The notes under the pieces were generated by a model. The model worked only from the letters and a program-made list of their open reading frames with translations, did not search any database and was not told the origin of the DNA. Positions 35,861 through 45,268 of a stretch of DNA of 55,916 bases are shown piece by piece; position 1 is the first letter of the stretch; each line of letters begins with the position of its first letter. The position numbers and the translations under genes are program-made. The DNA comes from an uncultured Paludibacter sp. (lineage in GTDB: Bacteria; Bacteroidota; Bacteroidia; Bacteroidales; Paludibacteraceae), in the NCBI GenBank assembly GCA_900498215.1, contig LR026962.1, positions 2,170,037 through 2,225,952 of the forward strand. The letters run 5' to 3'.

Positions 35861-36694
35861 ATGAATAAGATTATCTACTTTTTTATCTTTTTGATGGTTT
35901 CGTGCCAATCTGTAAATCACATTCAAAATGGAATTTTACCGCTTAAAAATAAAAATGCTATTACCGGAAACGAATTTGTTAAAAAAACACTGTTGCTTAG
36001 CAGCAACGAAAGAGAAAATCTTATTGCAAAAGAGATAATAGCAGGTAACTTTCCTAATTTTATGCGAAAATGGGAAAAAATAAATGTCACATTAACTCTG
36101 TCGGACAAAAAGATTATCAATGCATATTATTATGTTTTGCCCGATTATCTGATGATTGGAAGCGACAAAGATTTTTGTCGAATGCCGATGCAACCTAAAA
36201 CTGCTCAAAAAATAGCCGATAAGTTTAATTGCTTTTTAAGCACTCGAAAAATTTGTAATGATATTTATAAGGCGGCAAAAGTAAAACTTGAACCTTATCC
36301 GTTAACAATAAATAGAGATTCTTTACTCACTTTTTATCAACACAATCAAATTATCGAAAATCAAAGAAAAGGGAGAAAGGGATTAATCGCAGGAATAAAA
36401 AAAGATGTTGTTATTTCTTCAGCTATTTCTCAAAGCAGCAAACCCAACAGAGTAGCTATATATGGTTGGCATAAATTAGACGGAACACCTATTCAACCTT
36501 TATATACAGGACACGTAGATTGGTATGTGGATTATAGCCACGGAATAAGATTGGTTTGGCGTACAATTTATATTGATGGAAAACCTATGGATTATACAGA
36601 CGTATTAAATAATCCGGAGTTGTCCTCAATTATCTGCGACGAAAGCGAATGTAATTTTTACGCATATCCATATAATAAAAATGAAAAAAAGTAA
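35861..36694 (+). CDS. Lipoprotein of unknown function with an enzyme-like conserved core
   Basis: 277 aa. Short lipoprotein signal with lipobox MVSC (Cys15). Family not recognised by a domain name. The C-terminal half contains a dense run of potentially catalytic residues: GWHKLDGTPIQPLYTGH (202-218) and WYVDYSHGIRL (221-231), with H204, D207, H218, D224 and H227. An N-terminal segment YLMIGSDKDFCRMPM (97-110) looks equally constrained. From memory, similar unnamed proteins exist in other polysaccharide-degrading bacteria. It lies 15 bp before the GH9-deacetylase gene, so both probably form one operon acting on the same glycan. Enzymatic activity is inference. Confidence 0.7.
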   Translation: MNKIIYFFIFLMVSCQSVNHIQNGILPLKNKNAITGNEFVKKTLLLSSNERENLIAKEIIAGNFPNFMRKWEKINVTLTLSDKKIINAYYYVLPDYLMIGSDKDFCRMPMQPKTAQKIADKFNCFLSTRKICNDIYKAAKVKLEPYPLTINRDSLLTFYQHNQIIENQRKGRKGLIAGIKKDVVISSAISQSSKPNRVAIYGWHKLDGTPIQPLYTGHVDWYVDYSHGIRLVWRTIYIDGKPMDYTDVLNNPELSSIICDESECNFYAYPYNKNEKK

Positions 36695-36709
36695 TTTGGA
36701 GAAAATTAT

Positions 36710-39178
36710 ATGAAAAAAATCCTGAATATCTATATTTTAACGCTGATATCTTGTATCTCGTATGCATCTTCCTGGATTCGAGTAAATCAAATCGGTTACT
36801 TGGAAAACGACATAAAAGTTGCGGTATGGATAAGCAAAGAGAATAAAATCATTTCAAGATTTCAAATAATTGATGATAAAACCGGGAAAATTGTTTATAG
36901 CGGAACAAAAAATCGTCAGACAGGAAAACAACACGCATTTGAAAGTTCTGCAAGACTGGATTTTTCGAATTTTACAATACCCGGGACATATAAAATCCTG
37001 ACAAACGATGCAGTTTCTGAAGCATTTAAAATAGGAAATGATATTTATTTTGGAGCTGCAGACATTCCATTAAAATATATGCGTCAGCAACGTTGTGGAT
37101 TTAACCCGTACTTGAAAGATTCTTGCCATACACACGATGGAATTACCGTTGGCGATCCGGAAGGAAAACGTGATGGCAAATATTACAACACTATTGGCGG
37201 TTGGCATGACGCTTCAGATTATCTGCAATACGTAACTACTTCTGCTAATGCTGTTTACCAAATGCTTTTTGCTTACAATCAATATCCTGAAGTTTTTGGT
37301 GATTATTATCAGGCAAACGGATTGGAAGGGAAAAACGGCATTCCAGATATTTTGGATGAAGCAAAATGGGGATTAGATTGGTTGGCGAGAATGAATCCTG
37401 ACTCAGCAACATATTTCAATCAGTTAGCAGACGATAGAGATCACGCGGGAATGATTTTGCCTCCCCAACAAAAAGTGGATTACGGTTGGGGAACAGGAAA
37501 AGAACGCCCGGTTTATTTTTGCAGTCCTAAACCGCAGGGGTTGAGGAAATATAAAAACAGAAGCACCGGCTTAGCTTCTACACTGGGGAAATATGCATCT
37601 TCTTTTTCATTGGGAGCTAAAACTTTAGAAAAATATTATCCTGAATTTGCCGAAATGCTTAAACAAAAGGCAAAAGATGCCTACAAAAAAGGAACGGAAA
37701 ACCCCGGAGCTTGCCAAACAGCTTCGTGTGTATCTCCTTACTTTTATGAAGAAGATAATTGGGCTGATGATATGCAATTGGCAGCATCTGAAATATATTC
37801 CCTCTCGGGCAATAATAAATTTTTGATGGAGGCGGTAAATTATGGTCGTTTGGAACCGATTACACCATGGATGGGAGCCGACTCTGCAAAACATTATCAA
37901 TGGTATCCGTTTATCAATCTCGGAAAATATCAAACCATAATACAAAATACCAATTCACGCACGAAAGCTGAATTTATCCGCAATATGAAAAGTGAACTCC
38001 AACGTGTGAAAGACCGCGCAGGAAATGATGCATTTATGAACGGAATTCCTTTTATTTGGTGTTCGAATAATTTGACAGTTGCATTTATAACTGAATGCCG
38101 ACTTTATAATGAATTGACAAACGACGATTCTTTTCTTGAAATAGAAACAGCTATGCGCGATTGGCTTTTTGGATGCAATCCGTGGGGAACATCTATGATT
38201 ATTGGTTATCCTGAAAATGGTGATTTTCCTTCCGATCCTCATTCTGCTTTTACTCATTTACACCAAATGCCAATAACAGGAGGATTGGTGGATGGACCTA
38301 TTTATTCTTCCATTTTCCAGTCATTAAAAGGAGTTCATTTAACAAAAGATGATACTTATGCAGAATTTCAATCCGATTATGTTGTTTATCATGATGATTT
38401 TGCCGATTATTCCTCCAACGAGCCCACAATGGACGGAACCGCTTCTTTAACATATTATTTGGGATATTTAAACGCTCAAGCAACAAAGAAAAAAGAAATA
38501 GAAGGAGGAATAATTCGGGGTAATCCGATGGAAAAGAAAATAGCATTGGTTTTCACGGGACATGAATTTGCAGATGGAGCAAAAACCATTTCAAATACAT
38601 TGAAAAAGAATAACATAAAAGGGAGTTTTTTTCTTACGGGAGATTTTTACAGAAAGTATTCTCGCATTGCAAAAAAACTACAGGAAGAAGGAAATTATAT
38701 GGGTCCTCATTCCGATAAGCATTTATTGTATAATGATTGGACAAAACGTGACAGTACAATCATTTCAAAAGAGAAATTTGAAAAAGATTTAAGTGAAAAT
38801 TATGAAGCAATGGAAAAAGCCGGCTTGAAGATTGATGAGCCGCGCTATTTTATTCCTCCTTATGAGTGGTATAACAATCAAATTGCAGATTGGGGAAAAG
38901 AAATGGGAGTAAAGATTATCAATTTCACGCCGGGAACTGGTTCCAATGCCGATTATACAACACCGGACATGAAAAATTATCGCTCCTCGGAGATAATTTA
39001 TAATAACATTCTAAAATACGAAGAAGAACAAACATTAAATGGGTGTTTCCTTTTATTGCACATTGGAACAGACCCAAAAAGAACCGATAAATTTTATAAT
39101 CGTTTATATGATTTAGTAAAGGAAATGAAAATACGTGGATATGAGTTTATTCGAGTGGATGATATGATGAACAATTAA
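36710..39178 (+). CDS. GH9 cellulase fused to a polysaccharide deacetylase (NodB-like) domain
   Basis: 822 aa with a signal peptide (about 1-20). Residues 21-110 are the Ig-like CelD N-terminal domain (SSWIRVNQIGYLENDIKVAVW). Residues about 111-590 are GH9: catalytic Asp pair D167 and D170 in GGWHDASDY, DPHSAFTH, and the catalytic acid E571 in YSSNEPTMDGTASL. Residues about 607-822 are NodB-like: HSDKH (667-671) keeps the HSxxH metal pair and IPPY the third motif, but the first motif is TGHEFADG instead of TFDDG. No T9SS tail. It may remove acetyl groups and cleave the backbone of a decorated beta-glucan. Confidence 0.85.
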   Translation: MKKILNIYILTLISCISYASSWIRVNQIGYLENDIKVAVWISKENKIISRFQIIDDKTGKIVYSGTKNRQTGKQHAFESSARLDFSNFTIPGTYKILTNDAVSEAFKIGNDIYFGAADIPLKYMRQQRCGFNPYLKDSCHTHDGITVGDPEGKRDGKYYNTIGGWHDASDYLQYVTTSANAVYQMLFAYNQYPEVFGDYYQANGLEGKNGIPDILDEAKWGLDWLARMNPDSATYFNQLADDRDHAGMILPPQQKVDYGWGTGKERPVYFCSPKPQGLRKYKNRSTGLASTLGKYASSFSLGAKTLEKYYPEFAEMLKQKAKDAYKKGTENPGACQTASCVSPYFYEEDNWADDMQLAASEIYSLSGNNKFLMEAVNYGRLEPITPWMGADSAKHYQWYPFINLGKYQTIIQNTNSRTKAEFIRNMKSELQRVKDRAGNDAFMNGIPFIWCSNNLTVAFITECRLYNELTNDDSFLEIETAMRDWLFGCNPWGTSMIIGYPENGDFPSDPHSAFTHLHQMPITGGLVDGPIYSSIFQSLKGVHLTKDDTYAEFQSDYVVYHDDFADYSSNEPTMDGTASLTYYLGYLNAQATKKKEIEGGIIRGNPMEKKIALVFTGHEFADGAKTISNTLKKNNIKGSFFLTGDFYRKYSRIAKKLQEEGNYMGPHSDKHLLYNDWTKRDSTIISKEKFEKDLSENYEAMEKAGLKIDEPRYFIPPYEWYNNQIADWGKEMGVKIINFTPGTGSNADYTTPDMKNYRSSEIIYNNILKYEEEQTLNGCFLLLHIGTDPKRTDKFYNRLYDLVKEMKIRGYEFIRVDDMMNN

Positions 39179-39189
39179 GTTCATTCAAA

Positions 39190-40308
39190 TCAATAGTTGA
39201 AATTAATCACCACCAATTCGCTTTGGCTTCCAATTCTATATTGAGGTCCCCAAAGTCCTAATCCGGAAGACACATAATAATTGGTTTTCCCTTTTTTCAA
39301 ATATCCGTAACCTAACTCAAACATTTGTTTCACAATTAAGTTCCCCGGGAAAAATTGTCCGTTGTGTGTATGACCTGAAATCTGCAAATCTACTTTGTTT
39401 TCTTCGGCTGCTTTTAAATCAGAAGGTTGATGGTCAAGAAGAATAATTGGCTGAGATTTATCGATGTTTTGCAAGATTTCTCCCAAATTTTTTCGATGAT
39501 AATTGGTTTTATCATCTCTACCTGCAATGTAAAACTGATTTTGAACCAAAACAACACTGTCTATCAATAATTTTATTCCTGCTTTTTCGTAAAAATTCGC
39601 AATAATATCGGTTCCTTCGCCAAAATGCTCGTGATTGCCAAAAATAGCATAAATACCCATAGGTGCTTTAATTTGCAACAATTCTTCTTCCATTTTTTGT
39701 TTAACAACGGGTTGTATGCTGCGATCTATTAAATCTCCCGCAATTAAAACTAAATCGGGTTGTTGTTCATTTATCATTTCCACGTATTTTTTCAGACGTT
39801 TTTTATCAATTGAAATCCCAAGATGAACATCGCTCAAAGCAACAATTTTTATGCTTTTGTTTTTCTTGGCTTTTTCTGTTTCTATTTTAAGATGAACAAT
39901 ATTTGGATGATTAAATTTATAATTACCCATAATCATTGCAACAAAAATCACAAACACGCTTATCATCATTGCCCAAAACCGAAATGAAATTATATCCGTT
40001 TTAATAAGAGGAAACAGCTTATTTATTAACAGTAAAATATCTGTTGCAAGAAAAGAAAGTGTAAGATAAACAAGAACGAGAAGAAAACTATCGCCCAAAA
40101 AAGTAATCGTTTTTGCTATTGTAAGTGGAAAATAATTTCCAAAAATCATTCCAACAAAAAATAACAAAAAAAGTACTATTGATGAAATGATATAAATGTT
40201 TTTCCACGTGGGGGATAAATAATTTGACGCCTGTCCGCCTCGCACAAGAATATAAGCCATCATCGATAGGAAAAAGGCAAGTATAAAAGCAAAAAATCCG
40301 TATTTCAT
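39190..40308 (-). CDS. Membrane-anchored calcineurin-like phosphoesterase (YkuE-like)
   Basis: 372 aa. The N-terminal 130 residues hold four hydrophobic helices; the C-terminal domain has all metallophosphoesterase motifs: ALSDVHLG, AGDLIDRS, GNHEHFG, LDHQP and SGHTHNGQFFPGN. This group resembles YkuE/YaeI-type enzymes, some of which cleave UDP-sugars or lipid-linked phosphates. The substrate is unknown. Convergent with the GH9 gene, 11 bp apart. Confidence 0.85.
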   Translation of the reverse strand: MKYGFFAFILAFFLSMMAYILVRGGQASNYLSPTWKNIYIISSIVLFLLFFVGMIFGNYFPLTIAKTITFLGDSFLLVLVYLTLSFLATDILLLINKLFPLIKTDIISFRFWAMMISVFVIFVAMIMGNYKFNHPNIVHLKIETEKAKKNKSIKIVALSDVHLGISIDKKRLKKYVEMINEQQPDLVLIAGDLIDRSIQPVVKQKMEEELLQIKAPMGIYAIFGNHEHFGEGTDIIANFYEKAGIKLLIDSVVLVQNQFYIAGRDDKTNYHRKNLGEILQNIDKSQPIILLDHQPSDLKAAEENKVDLQISGHTHNGQFFPGNLIVKQMFELGYGYLKKGKTNYYVSSGLGLWGPQYRIGSQSELVVINFNY

Positions 40309-40331
40309 CTTAAAAATCGTATTTTAAATTA

Positions 40332-40360
40332 TTAAAAAGGATGAGTGGAAACTCATCCTT
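40332..40360 (-). terminator. Terminator after ackA
   Basis: On the minus strand AAGGATGAGT, loop TTCC, ACTCATCCTT, then TTTTT. Perfect 10-bp stem, 32 bp beyond the ackA stop codon. Confidence 0.85.
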
Positions 40361-40391
40361 CAGAAAATATTGGTTAGTAAATATTAGAAAT

Positions 40392-41588
40392 TTATTTTTC
40401 TATTAGTTCCATCGTATCTGAAGCAATCATATATTCCTCATCGGTGGGTATAACAACTACTTTTACTTTGGATTCCGGCTTAGTTATTTCTATTTCTTTA
40501 CCTCGAATTTTGTTTTTTTCTTTGTCTATTTCAACGCCTAAATAACTTAATCCTTCACAAACCCGCTCACGAGTAATAGTTTGATTTTCACCTACGCCTC
40601 CTGTAAATACAATCACATCTACTCCATTTAACACCGCAGCATAAGCGCCAATGTATTTTTTTATACGATATTCATACATAGCCAATGCTAATTCTGCTCT
40701 TTCGTTCCCTTCTTCGATGGCTTTTTCTATATCGCGCATATCCGATGAAAGTCCTGACACTCCAAGAACTCCACTGTGTTTGTTAAACAATGTAGTTGTG
40801 GCAGATGTTCCTATCATTTCTTTATCCATCAAGTATGTTACAACACCTAAATCAACATCTCCTGAACGAGTTCCCATCATTAAGCCTTCTACAGGGGTAA
40901 ATCCCATAGAAGTATCTACAGATATGCCATTGTCAATAGCTGTAATGGATGCGCCGTTTCCAATATGAGCTGTAATTACTTTGGGTTTTGTACAGTTTAG
41001 TTTTAAGAATTCGCACGCCCTTTTTGATACATAACGGTGGCTTGTACCATGAAATCCGTAACGCCTGATACCGTATTTTTTATACAATGAATACGGAATT
41101 CCATACATATACGCGTGTTCAGGCATAGTTTGATGAAAAGCAGTATCAAAAACGGCAGCTTGAGGTGTGTTTGGAAGCAATTCTTGAATAGCATAAATTC
41201 CTGCCAGATTTGGCGGATTATGTAATGGGGCTATTTCGATACATTCTTCTATTTGTTTTATCACTTCATCGTTAATAATAACACTGGAGTTAAAACGTTC
41301 GCCTCCGTGAACCACACGATGTCCAACGGCATCAATTTCTTCCAAACTTTCAATAGCGCCATGTTTTTTACTGGTTAAAACTCCCAAAATGTATTCAATG
41401 GCTAATTGATGTTCCAACACTTCTCCTTCAAGTTGGACTTTTTGTCCGTCTCGGCGTGTGTGTTTAAGGAAAGAACCTTTCATCCCGATTTTTTCAACTC
41501 CTCCGGAACCAAGAACTTCTCCGGTTGCCATATCAAATAATTTATATTTAACGGAGGAGCTTCCGCAGTTTAAAACTAATATTTTCAT
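40392..41588 (-). CDS. ackA: Acetate kinase
   Basis: 398 aa from the ATG at 41586-41588. It interconverts acetyl phosphate and ADP with acetate and ATP, the energy-yielding last step of acetate fermentation. Motifs: LVLNCGSSSVKYKLF at the N-terminus, VFDTAFHQTMP, GFHGTSHRYVS, HIGNGASI and FTGGVGEN. An ATG 15 bp upstream overlaps the previous stop, but a GGAGG correctly spaced before 41588 supports the chosen start. Third gene of pta-HAD-ackA. Confidence 0.97.
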   Translation of the reverse strand: MKILVLNCGSSSVKYKLFDMATGEVLGSGGVEKIGMKGSFLKHTRRDGQKVQLEGEVLEHQLAIEYILGVLTSKKHGAIESLEEIDAVGHRVVHGGERFNSSVIINDEVIKQIEECIEIAPLHNPPNLAGIYAIQELLPNTPQAAVFDTAFHQTMPEHAYMYGIPYSLYKKYGIRRYGFHGTSHRYVSKRACEFLKLNCTKPKVITAHIGNGASITAIDNGISVDTSMGFTPVEGLMMGTRSGDVDLGVVTYLMDKEMIGTSATTTLFNKHSGVLGVSGLSSDMRDIEKAIEEGNERAELALAMYEYRIKKYIGAYAAVLNGVDVIVFTGGVGENQTITRERVCEGLSYLGVEIDKEKNKIRGKEIEITKPESKVKVVVIPTDEEYMIASDTMELIEK

Positions 41589-41596
41589 ACCTAATT

Positions 41597-41601
41597 CCTC
41601 C
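41597..41601 (-). promoter_or_regulatory. Shine-Dalgarno site of ackA
   Basis: GGAGG on the minus strand, 8 nt before the ATG at 41588. It is one of very few recognisable Shine-Dalgarno sites in the window, and it lies within the end of the preceding gene and its overlap. Confidence 0.6.
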
Positions 41602-41602
41602 A

Positions 41603-42559
41603 TTATTTTATAATATTTCCTTCGTCATCGTAAGTGTAGAATCCTCTTTTTTGACTCACTCCAAAATGTTTTGCTCTGTTCATACGTAATAATACGGGCG
41701 ACGGTTTGTATTTTACGTGTCCGTATTCATCATAAATATTTTCCATCAATTTCACTATTTTTTCTATTCCCAATTGGTCTGCTGTGCGGAAAATTCCTTG
41801 ACGATGTCCGTAACCAACCGTCATAATTTTATCAATATCTTCAGCTGAAGCAATTCCTTCCATCAACATGGAACAAGCTTCGTTTAATTGTATCAGGAAT
41901 AATCTTACGCTAACCAATCCGGCAGATTCTAAAACTGCAACATACTGATGATTAATCATTTTAGCAAACTTGCATACTTTTTCATAGGTTTCATCGGATG
42001 TTTCCAAACCACGCACAATTTCAATTAATTGTGATTCAGGCATATTAGCAAGAAAATGTAACCCAATACATCTCTCTTTATATTCCATTTCGGAAGCCAA
42101 ATCCGAAACAACAACAGTAGTTACATTAGAAGCAATAATAGCGGTGGGAGATAATACTTTCTCCAGTTTTAGGAAAACCTCTTTTCGTTCATTCAAACGC
42201 CTTTCACCTGTCATATTATCGTAACGAATTGCCTCAATTACAAAGTCGCAATAGATAAAATCTTCATAATTTGTTGTTCCCGTAATACGTCCCAGAATAG
42301 TTCGCTTTTCACTCCCGGTTAATCCCCAATGGAGAATTTTTGCATCCAATTTTTCTTCAATTCTTTTAAATGCATTGGCTATTTGTTCTTCTGATGGTTC
42401 TAAAAACACAACTTCTATTCCGTGGGAAGCAGCAATGGTTGCAATTACGCTTCCATCTTTTCCGCAGCCAACTACGCCAATTTTAGAAAAAAGTGTTCTT
42501 TTTCTAATTCGTTTACTTAATCCGTACCTTTCAATAGGTTCTCTTGATATGTTGAGCAT
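41603..42559 (-). CDS. 3-hydroxyacyl-CoA dehydrogenase-like protein with altered active site
   Basis: 318 aa. Rossmann NAD site IGVVGCGKDGSVIA (GxGxxG at 31-36) and C-terminal helical domain ending GFYTYDDEGN. In standard 3-hydroxybutyryl-CoA dehydrogenases the next motifs are SNTSS and GLHFFNP; here they are ASNVTTVV and GLHFLANMPES, and the usual GF-x-N-R motif reads SAGLVSVRLF. The His is kept, the rest has drifted. Lying 3 bp after pta and touching ackA, it may link acyl-CoA redox to acetate formation or be a regulatory relative. The reaction is not certain. Confidence 0.78.
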   Translation of the reverse strand: MLNISREPIERYGLSKRIRKRTLFSKIGVVGCGKDGSVIATIAASHGIEVVFLEPSEEQIANAFKRIEEKLDAKILHWGLTGSEKRTILGRITGTTNYEDFIYCDFVIEAIRYDNMTGERRLNERKEVFLKLEKVLSPTAIIASNVTTVVVSDLASEMEYKERCIGLHFLANMPESQLIEIVRGLETSDETYEKVCKFAKMINHQYVAVLESAGLVSVRLFLIQLNEACSMLMEGIASAEDIDKIMTVGYGHRQGIFRTADQLGIEKIVKLMENIYDEYGHVKYKPSPVLLRMNRAKHFGVSQKRGFYTYDDEGNIIK

Positions 42560-42562
42560 ACT

Positions 42563-43576
42563 CTATTTTTTATTTTTAAGTCCGATGGCTTGATTTGCAG
42601 TTATGGTAATCATTCTTACGATGTCTTCTACCGAACATCCGCGCGATAAATCGTTTACCGGAGCGGCTATTCCTTGTAAAATAGGACCAATTGCTTGTGC
42701 TCCCGAAAAACGTTCCACCATTTTATAGCCGATATTTCCCGCTTGTAAATCGGGGAAAACAAGTACATTTGCTTTTCCTGCCACAGCGCTTCCGGGCGCT
42801 TTACTTGCACCAACCGAAGGAACTAATGCTGCGTCTGCCTGTAATTCTCCGTCAATTTGCACATCCGGAACCATCTCTTTTGCAATACGCGTTGCCTCAA
42901 TTACTTTATCAGATAATTCATGTTTTGCACTTCCTTTGGTAGAAAAACTCAACATTGCTACGCGCGGTTCAAATCCACATATAGCACGGGTTGTTTGCGC
43001 TGTAGCAACAGCAATTTGTGCTAATTCTTCCGCCGTTGGATTGGGATTTACAGCGCAATCTGCAAATACGAGCAATCCGTTTTCGCCATATTGTGTTGCA
43101 GGAGTAAACATTAAAAGTGCACCGGAAACTACTTTAATACCGGGAACAGTTTTAATTATCTGAAAAGCCGGACGCAATACATTTCCCGTTGTGTTTCTTG
43201 CTCCGGCAAGTTCTCCATCGGCATCACCGTTTTTTATCATCAAACAAGCAAAATAAAGCGGATCTTTCACCAATTTTGATGCTTCTTCAGGCGTCATTCC
43301 TTTTTCTTTTCGTAAATTATAAAGTAAATCGGCATATTCTTTTGCTTGTATGTCATCTTCAGTGTTGATTATTGCTGCTTCTTTGATGTAAGTCAATCCG
43401 TTTTCTTCAGCTAATTTCAGTATTTCATCTTTGTTTCCAAGCAGCGTTAATTTTGCAGCTTTCTCTTTTAAAATTATATCTGCAGCTTTCAACGTTCTTG
43501 GCTCTGTCCCCTCGGGTAAAACAATGTGTTGCAAATTGTTTTTTGCACGCTGCATTATTTCGTCTAAAAGTTTCAT
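42563..43576 (-). CDS. pta: Phosphate acetyltransferase
   Basis: 337 aa, the short Pta form lacking the N-terminal DRTGG region. It converts acetyl-CoA and phosphate to acetyl phosphate for AckA. Recognised by IVLPEGTEPRTLKAADI at the N-terminus, DGELAGARNTTGNVLRPAFQ, LLVFADCAVNPNPTAEELAQIA, MLSFSTKGSAKHE and LVFPDLQAGNIGYKMVERF. First gene of the operon. Confidence 0.96.
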   Translation of the reverse strand: MKLLDEIMQRAKNNLQHIVLPEGTEPRTLKAADIILKEKAAKLTLLGNKDEILKLAEENGLTYIKEAAIINTEDDIQAKEYADLLYNLRKEKGMTPEEASKLVKDPLYFACLMIKNGDADGELAGARNTTGNVLRPAFQIIKTVPGIKVVSGALLMFTPATQYGENGLLVFADCAVNPNPTAEELAQIAVATAQTTRAICGFEPRVAMLSFSTKGSAKHELSDKVIEATRIAKEMVPDVQIDGELQADAALVPSVGASKAPGSAVAGKANVLVFPDLQAGNIGYKMVERFSGAQAIGPILQGIAAPVNDLSRGCSVEDIVRMITITANQAIGLKNKK

Positions 43577-43645
43577 AGTCTTTGTGTTATAAATTAAATC
43601 GATTAAAGTAATGATGTTTGAAATGTTAAATTTCGGTATTCCCTA

Positions 43646-43653
43646 CAAAGGTA
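43646..43653 (-). promoter_or_regulatory. -7 promoter element for the pta operon
   Basis: TACCTTTG on the minus strand; the predicted start near 43639 gives a leader of about 63 nt to pta. Confidence 0.55.
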
Positions 43654-43742
43654 AAAAAGATTTTTGGCAAAAAGAAACGATTGCAAAAAAATAAATAAAA
43701 ATTCTATTTTTATCAATAAGCGAAAATAAAAAAGAAAAAACG

Positions 43743-43751
43743 TATTTTTGC
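43743..43751 (+). promoter_or_regulatory. -7 promoter element for the LOG gene
   Basis: TATTTTTGC. A TTG that would open a longer LOG frame at 43748 is part of this box, so translation starts at the ATG at 43778. Confidence 0.65.
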
Positions 43752-43777
43752 AGAATTATTTTTTAGACAGAAAACGA

Positions 43778-44356
43778 ATGAAAAAAATCTGTGTATATTG
43801 CGCATCGAGCAGTAAAATCAATTCAATATACTTTGAAACGGCTGAAAAGTTAGGGAAGATATTTGCCGATAACGATATTGAATTGATTTACGGCGGCGGT
43901 TCTGTGGGTTTAATGGGGGCGCTGGCAGATACCATAATGAATTCAGGTGGGAAAGTTACCGGCGTTATTCCTCGTTTTATGTGTGAGGTAGAATGGCATC
44001 ACAATGGAATAAGCGAGTTGATTTTGACGGAAACTATGCACGAACGAAAAGAAAAAATGGCAAATTTGGCAGATGCTGTGGTTGCCTTGCCCGGAGGTTG
44101 CGGTACCATAGAAGAACTCATGGAAGTAATTACTTGGAAACAGCTTGGAATTTTTAACAAACCGATTGTTATTTTGAATGTAAATGGATATTATACACAT
44201 CTAATAGCGCAACTCGAGCAAGCCGTGAAGGAAAATTTTATGATAGAAAAACACAAGGAAATGTGGAGCGTAGTAGAAAAAGCCGAAGATGTGATGGAAG
44301 CAATAAACAATGCAACATCATGGGATGAAACTGCAAGAAATTTTGCCAAGATTTAA
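43778..44356 (+). CDS. LOG-family nucleoside 5'-monophosphate phosphoribohydrolase
   Basis: 192 aa Rossmann-like protein. Family motifs GGGSVGLMG (39-47) and PGGCGTIEE (105-113) are complete, with the catalytic Arg/Glu region HERKEKM. LOG enzymes split cytokinin riboside monophosphates in plants; bacterial homologues act on AMP or related nucleotides, with uncertain physiology. The start is decided by the promoter position. Confidence 0.9.
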   Translation: MKKICVYCASSSKINSIYFETAEKLGKIFADNDIELIYGGGSVGLMGALADTIMNSGGKVTGVIPRFMCEVEWHHNGISELILTETMHERKEKMANLADAVVALPGGCGTIEELMEVITWKQLGIFNKPIVILNVNGYYTHLIAQLEQAVKENFMIEKHKEMWSVVEKAEDVMEAINNATSWDETARNFAKI

Positions 44357-44363
44357 GTGAAAA

Positions 44364-45242
44364 ATGTTTCAAAACGATACTCCCATATTATCCACAACCA
44401 AAACTGAAACGGTACAAACATCAAAACCCGTATTCAAACCAAAAGTTTTTGTAAAACCCACACACATTACAAAAATAAAAGTTGATTCGGCTCTTTTGAA
44501 AGACAGTTTATTACGGGTGGATTCTATACAGAGAGCGAATTCGTTGAAAGCGGTTATTGTTCAAAAACCATCCGGGTACGAAGGAAAACAAATACCTTCC
44601 TTTCCCAATACCGAATCTTGGACTTTCATAGTTATTTGTATGCTGTTTTTATTGTTTGTGGGAAGCGTAAAAAATTCTGCCGGTATTTTGTGGGCAAATG
44701 TAAAATCTATTTTTAAAAGTAAAGATTCTTCATATTCTTATCATACCACATCTACCATAAATTTAATAGAATATAAAATATTTTCTACTCTTTTCTTTTT
44801 AGGTGTAATTTCTCTTTTTGTGTACGAGGCGTTTTACAATACTCCCACAGATTTTCAATTTATTACCTTTGCCAAAATATTTGGCATAAGTGTAGCTTTT
44901 TATATAATAAAAATATTATTGATAGAATTTATAGGAAATGTTTTTTTCTCCTTGAAGCAAATAAAGTTATTTAAAGATACGTATTTTAATCTCGTTTTAT
45001 TATCCTCCATAATCCTTTTTCCTGTTTTGATATTAAAAACATATCACCCCAATATGTGGCAAATTCCGTTTAATCAGATAGCCGTTTTTTTACTGCTTAT
45101 TTTTTATATTTTACTGCTTATCAAAGTTTTTCAAATATTTTTCACAAAAATATTGGATTGTTTTTATATTTTTTTGTATCTTTGCACCCTCGAAATTTTA
45201 CCATTATTCTTATTATTTCGAGTGTATAATTTGATAGTGTAA
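44364..45242 (+). CDS. DUF4271 membrane protein
   Basis: 292 aa. A Pro/Lys/Thr-rich N-terminal 75 residues precedes a first hydrophobic segment (WTFIVICMLFLLFVG) and about five more. This is the Bacteroidota family DUF4271, always found before hemD in this group. Function unknown. The hemD promoter box lies inside its 3' end. Confidence 0.82.
   Translation: MFQNDTPILSTTKTETVQTSKPVFKPKVFVKPTHITKIKVDSALLKDSLLRVDSIQRANSLKAVIVQKPSGYEGKQIPSFPNTESWTFIVICMLFLLFVGSVKNSAGILWANVKSIFKSKDSSYSYHTTSTINLIEYKIFSTLFFLGVISLFVYEAFYNTPTDFQFITFAKIFGISVAFYIIKILLIEFIGNVFFSLKQIKLFKDTYFNLVLLSSIILFPVLILKTYHPNMWQIPFNQIAVFLLLIFYILLLIKVFQIFFTKILDCFYIFLYLCTLEILPLFLLFRVYNLIV
45177..45185 (+). promoter_or_regulatory. -7 promoter element inside DUF4271, for hemD
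   Basis: TATCTTTGC within the coding 3' end of DUF4271. The predicted start near 45192 gives hemD a leader of about 77 nt independent of DUF4271. Confidence 0.55.
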
Positions 45243-45268
45243 TTTTTTATTATTAAAAACGTAAAACC

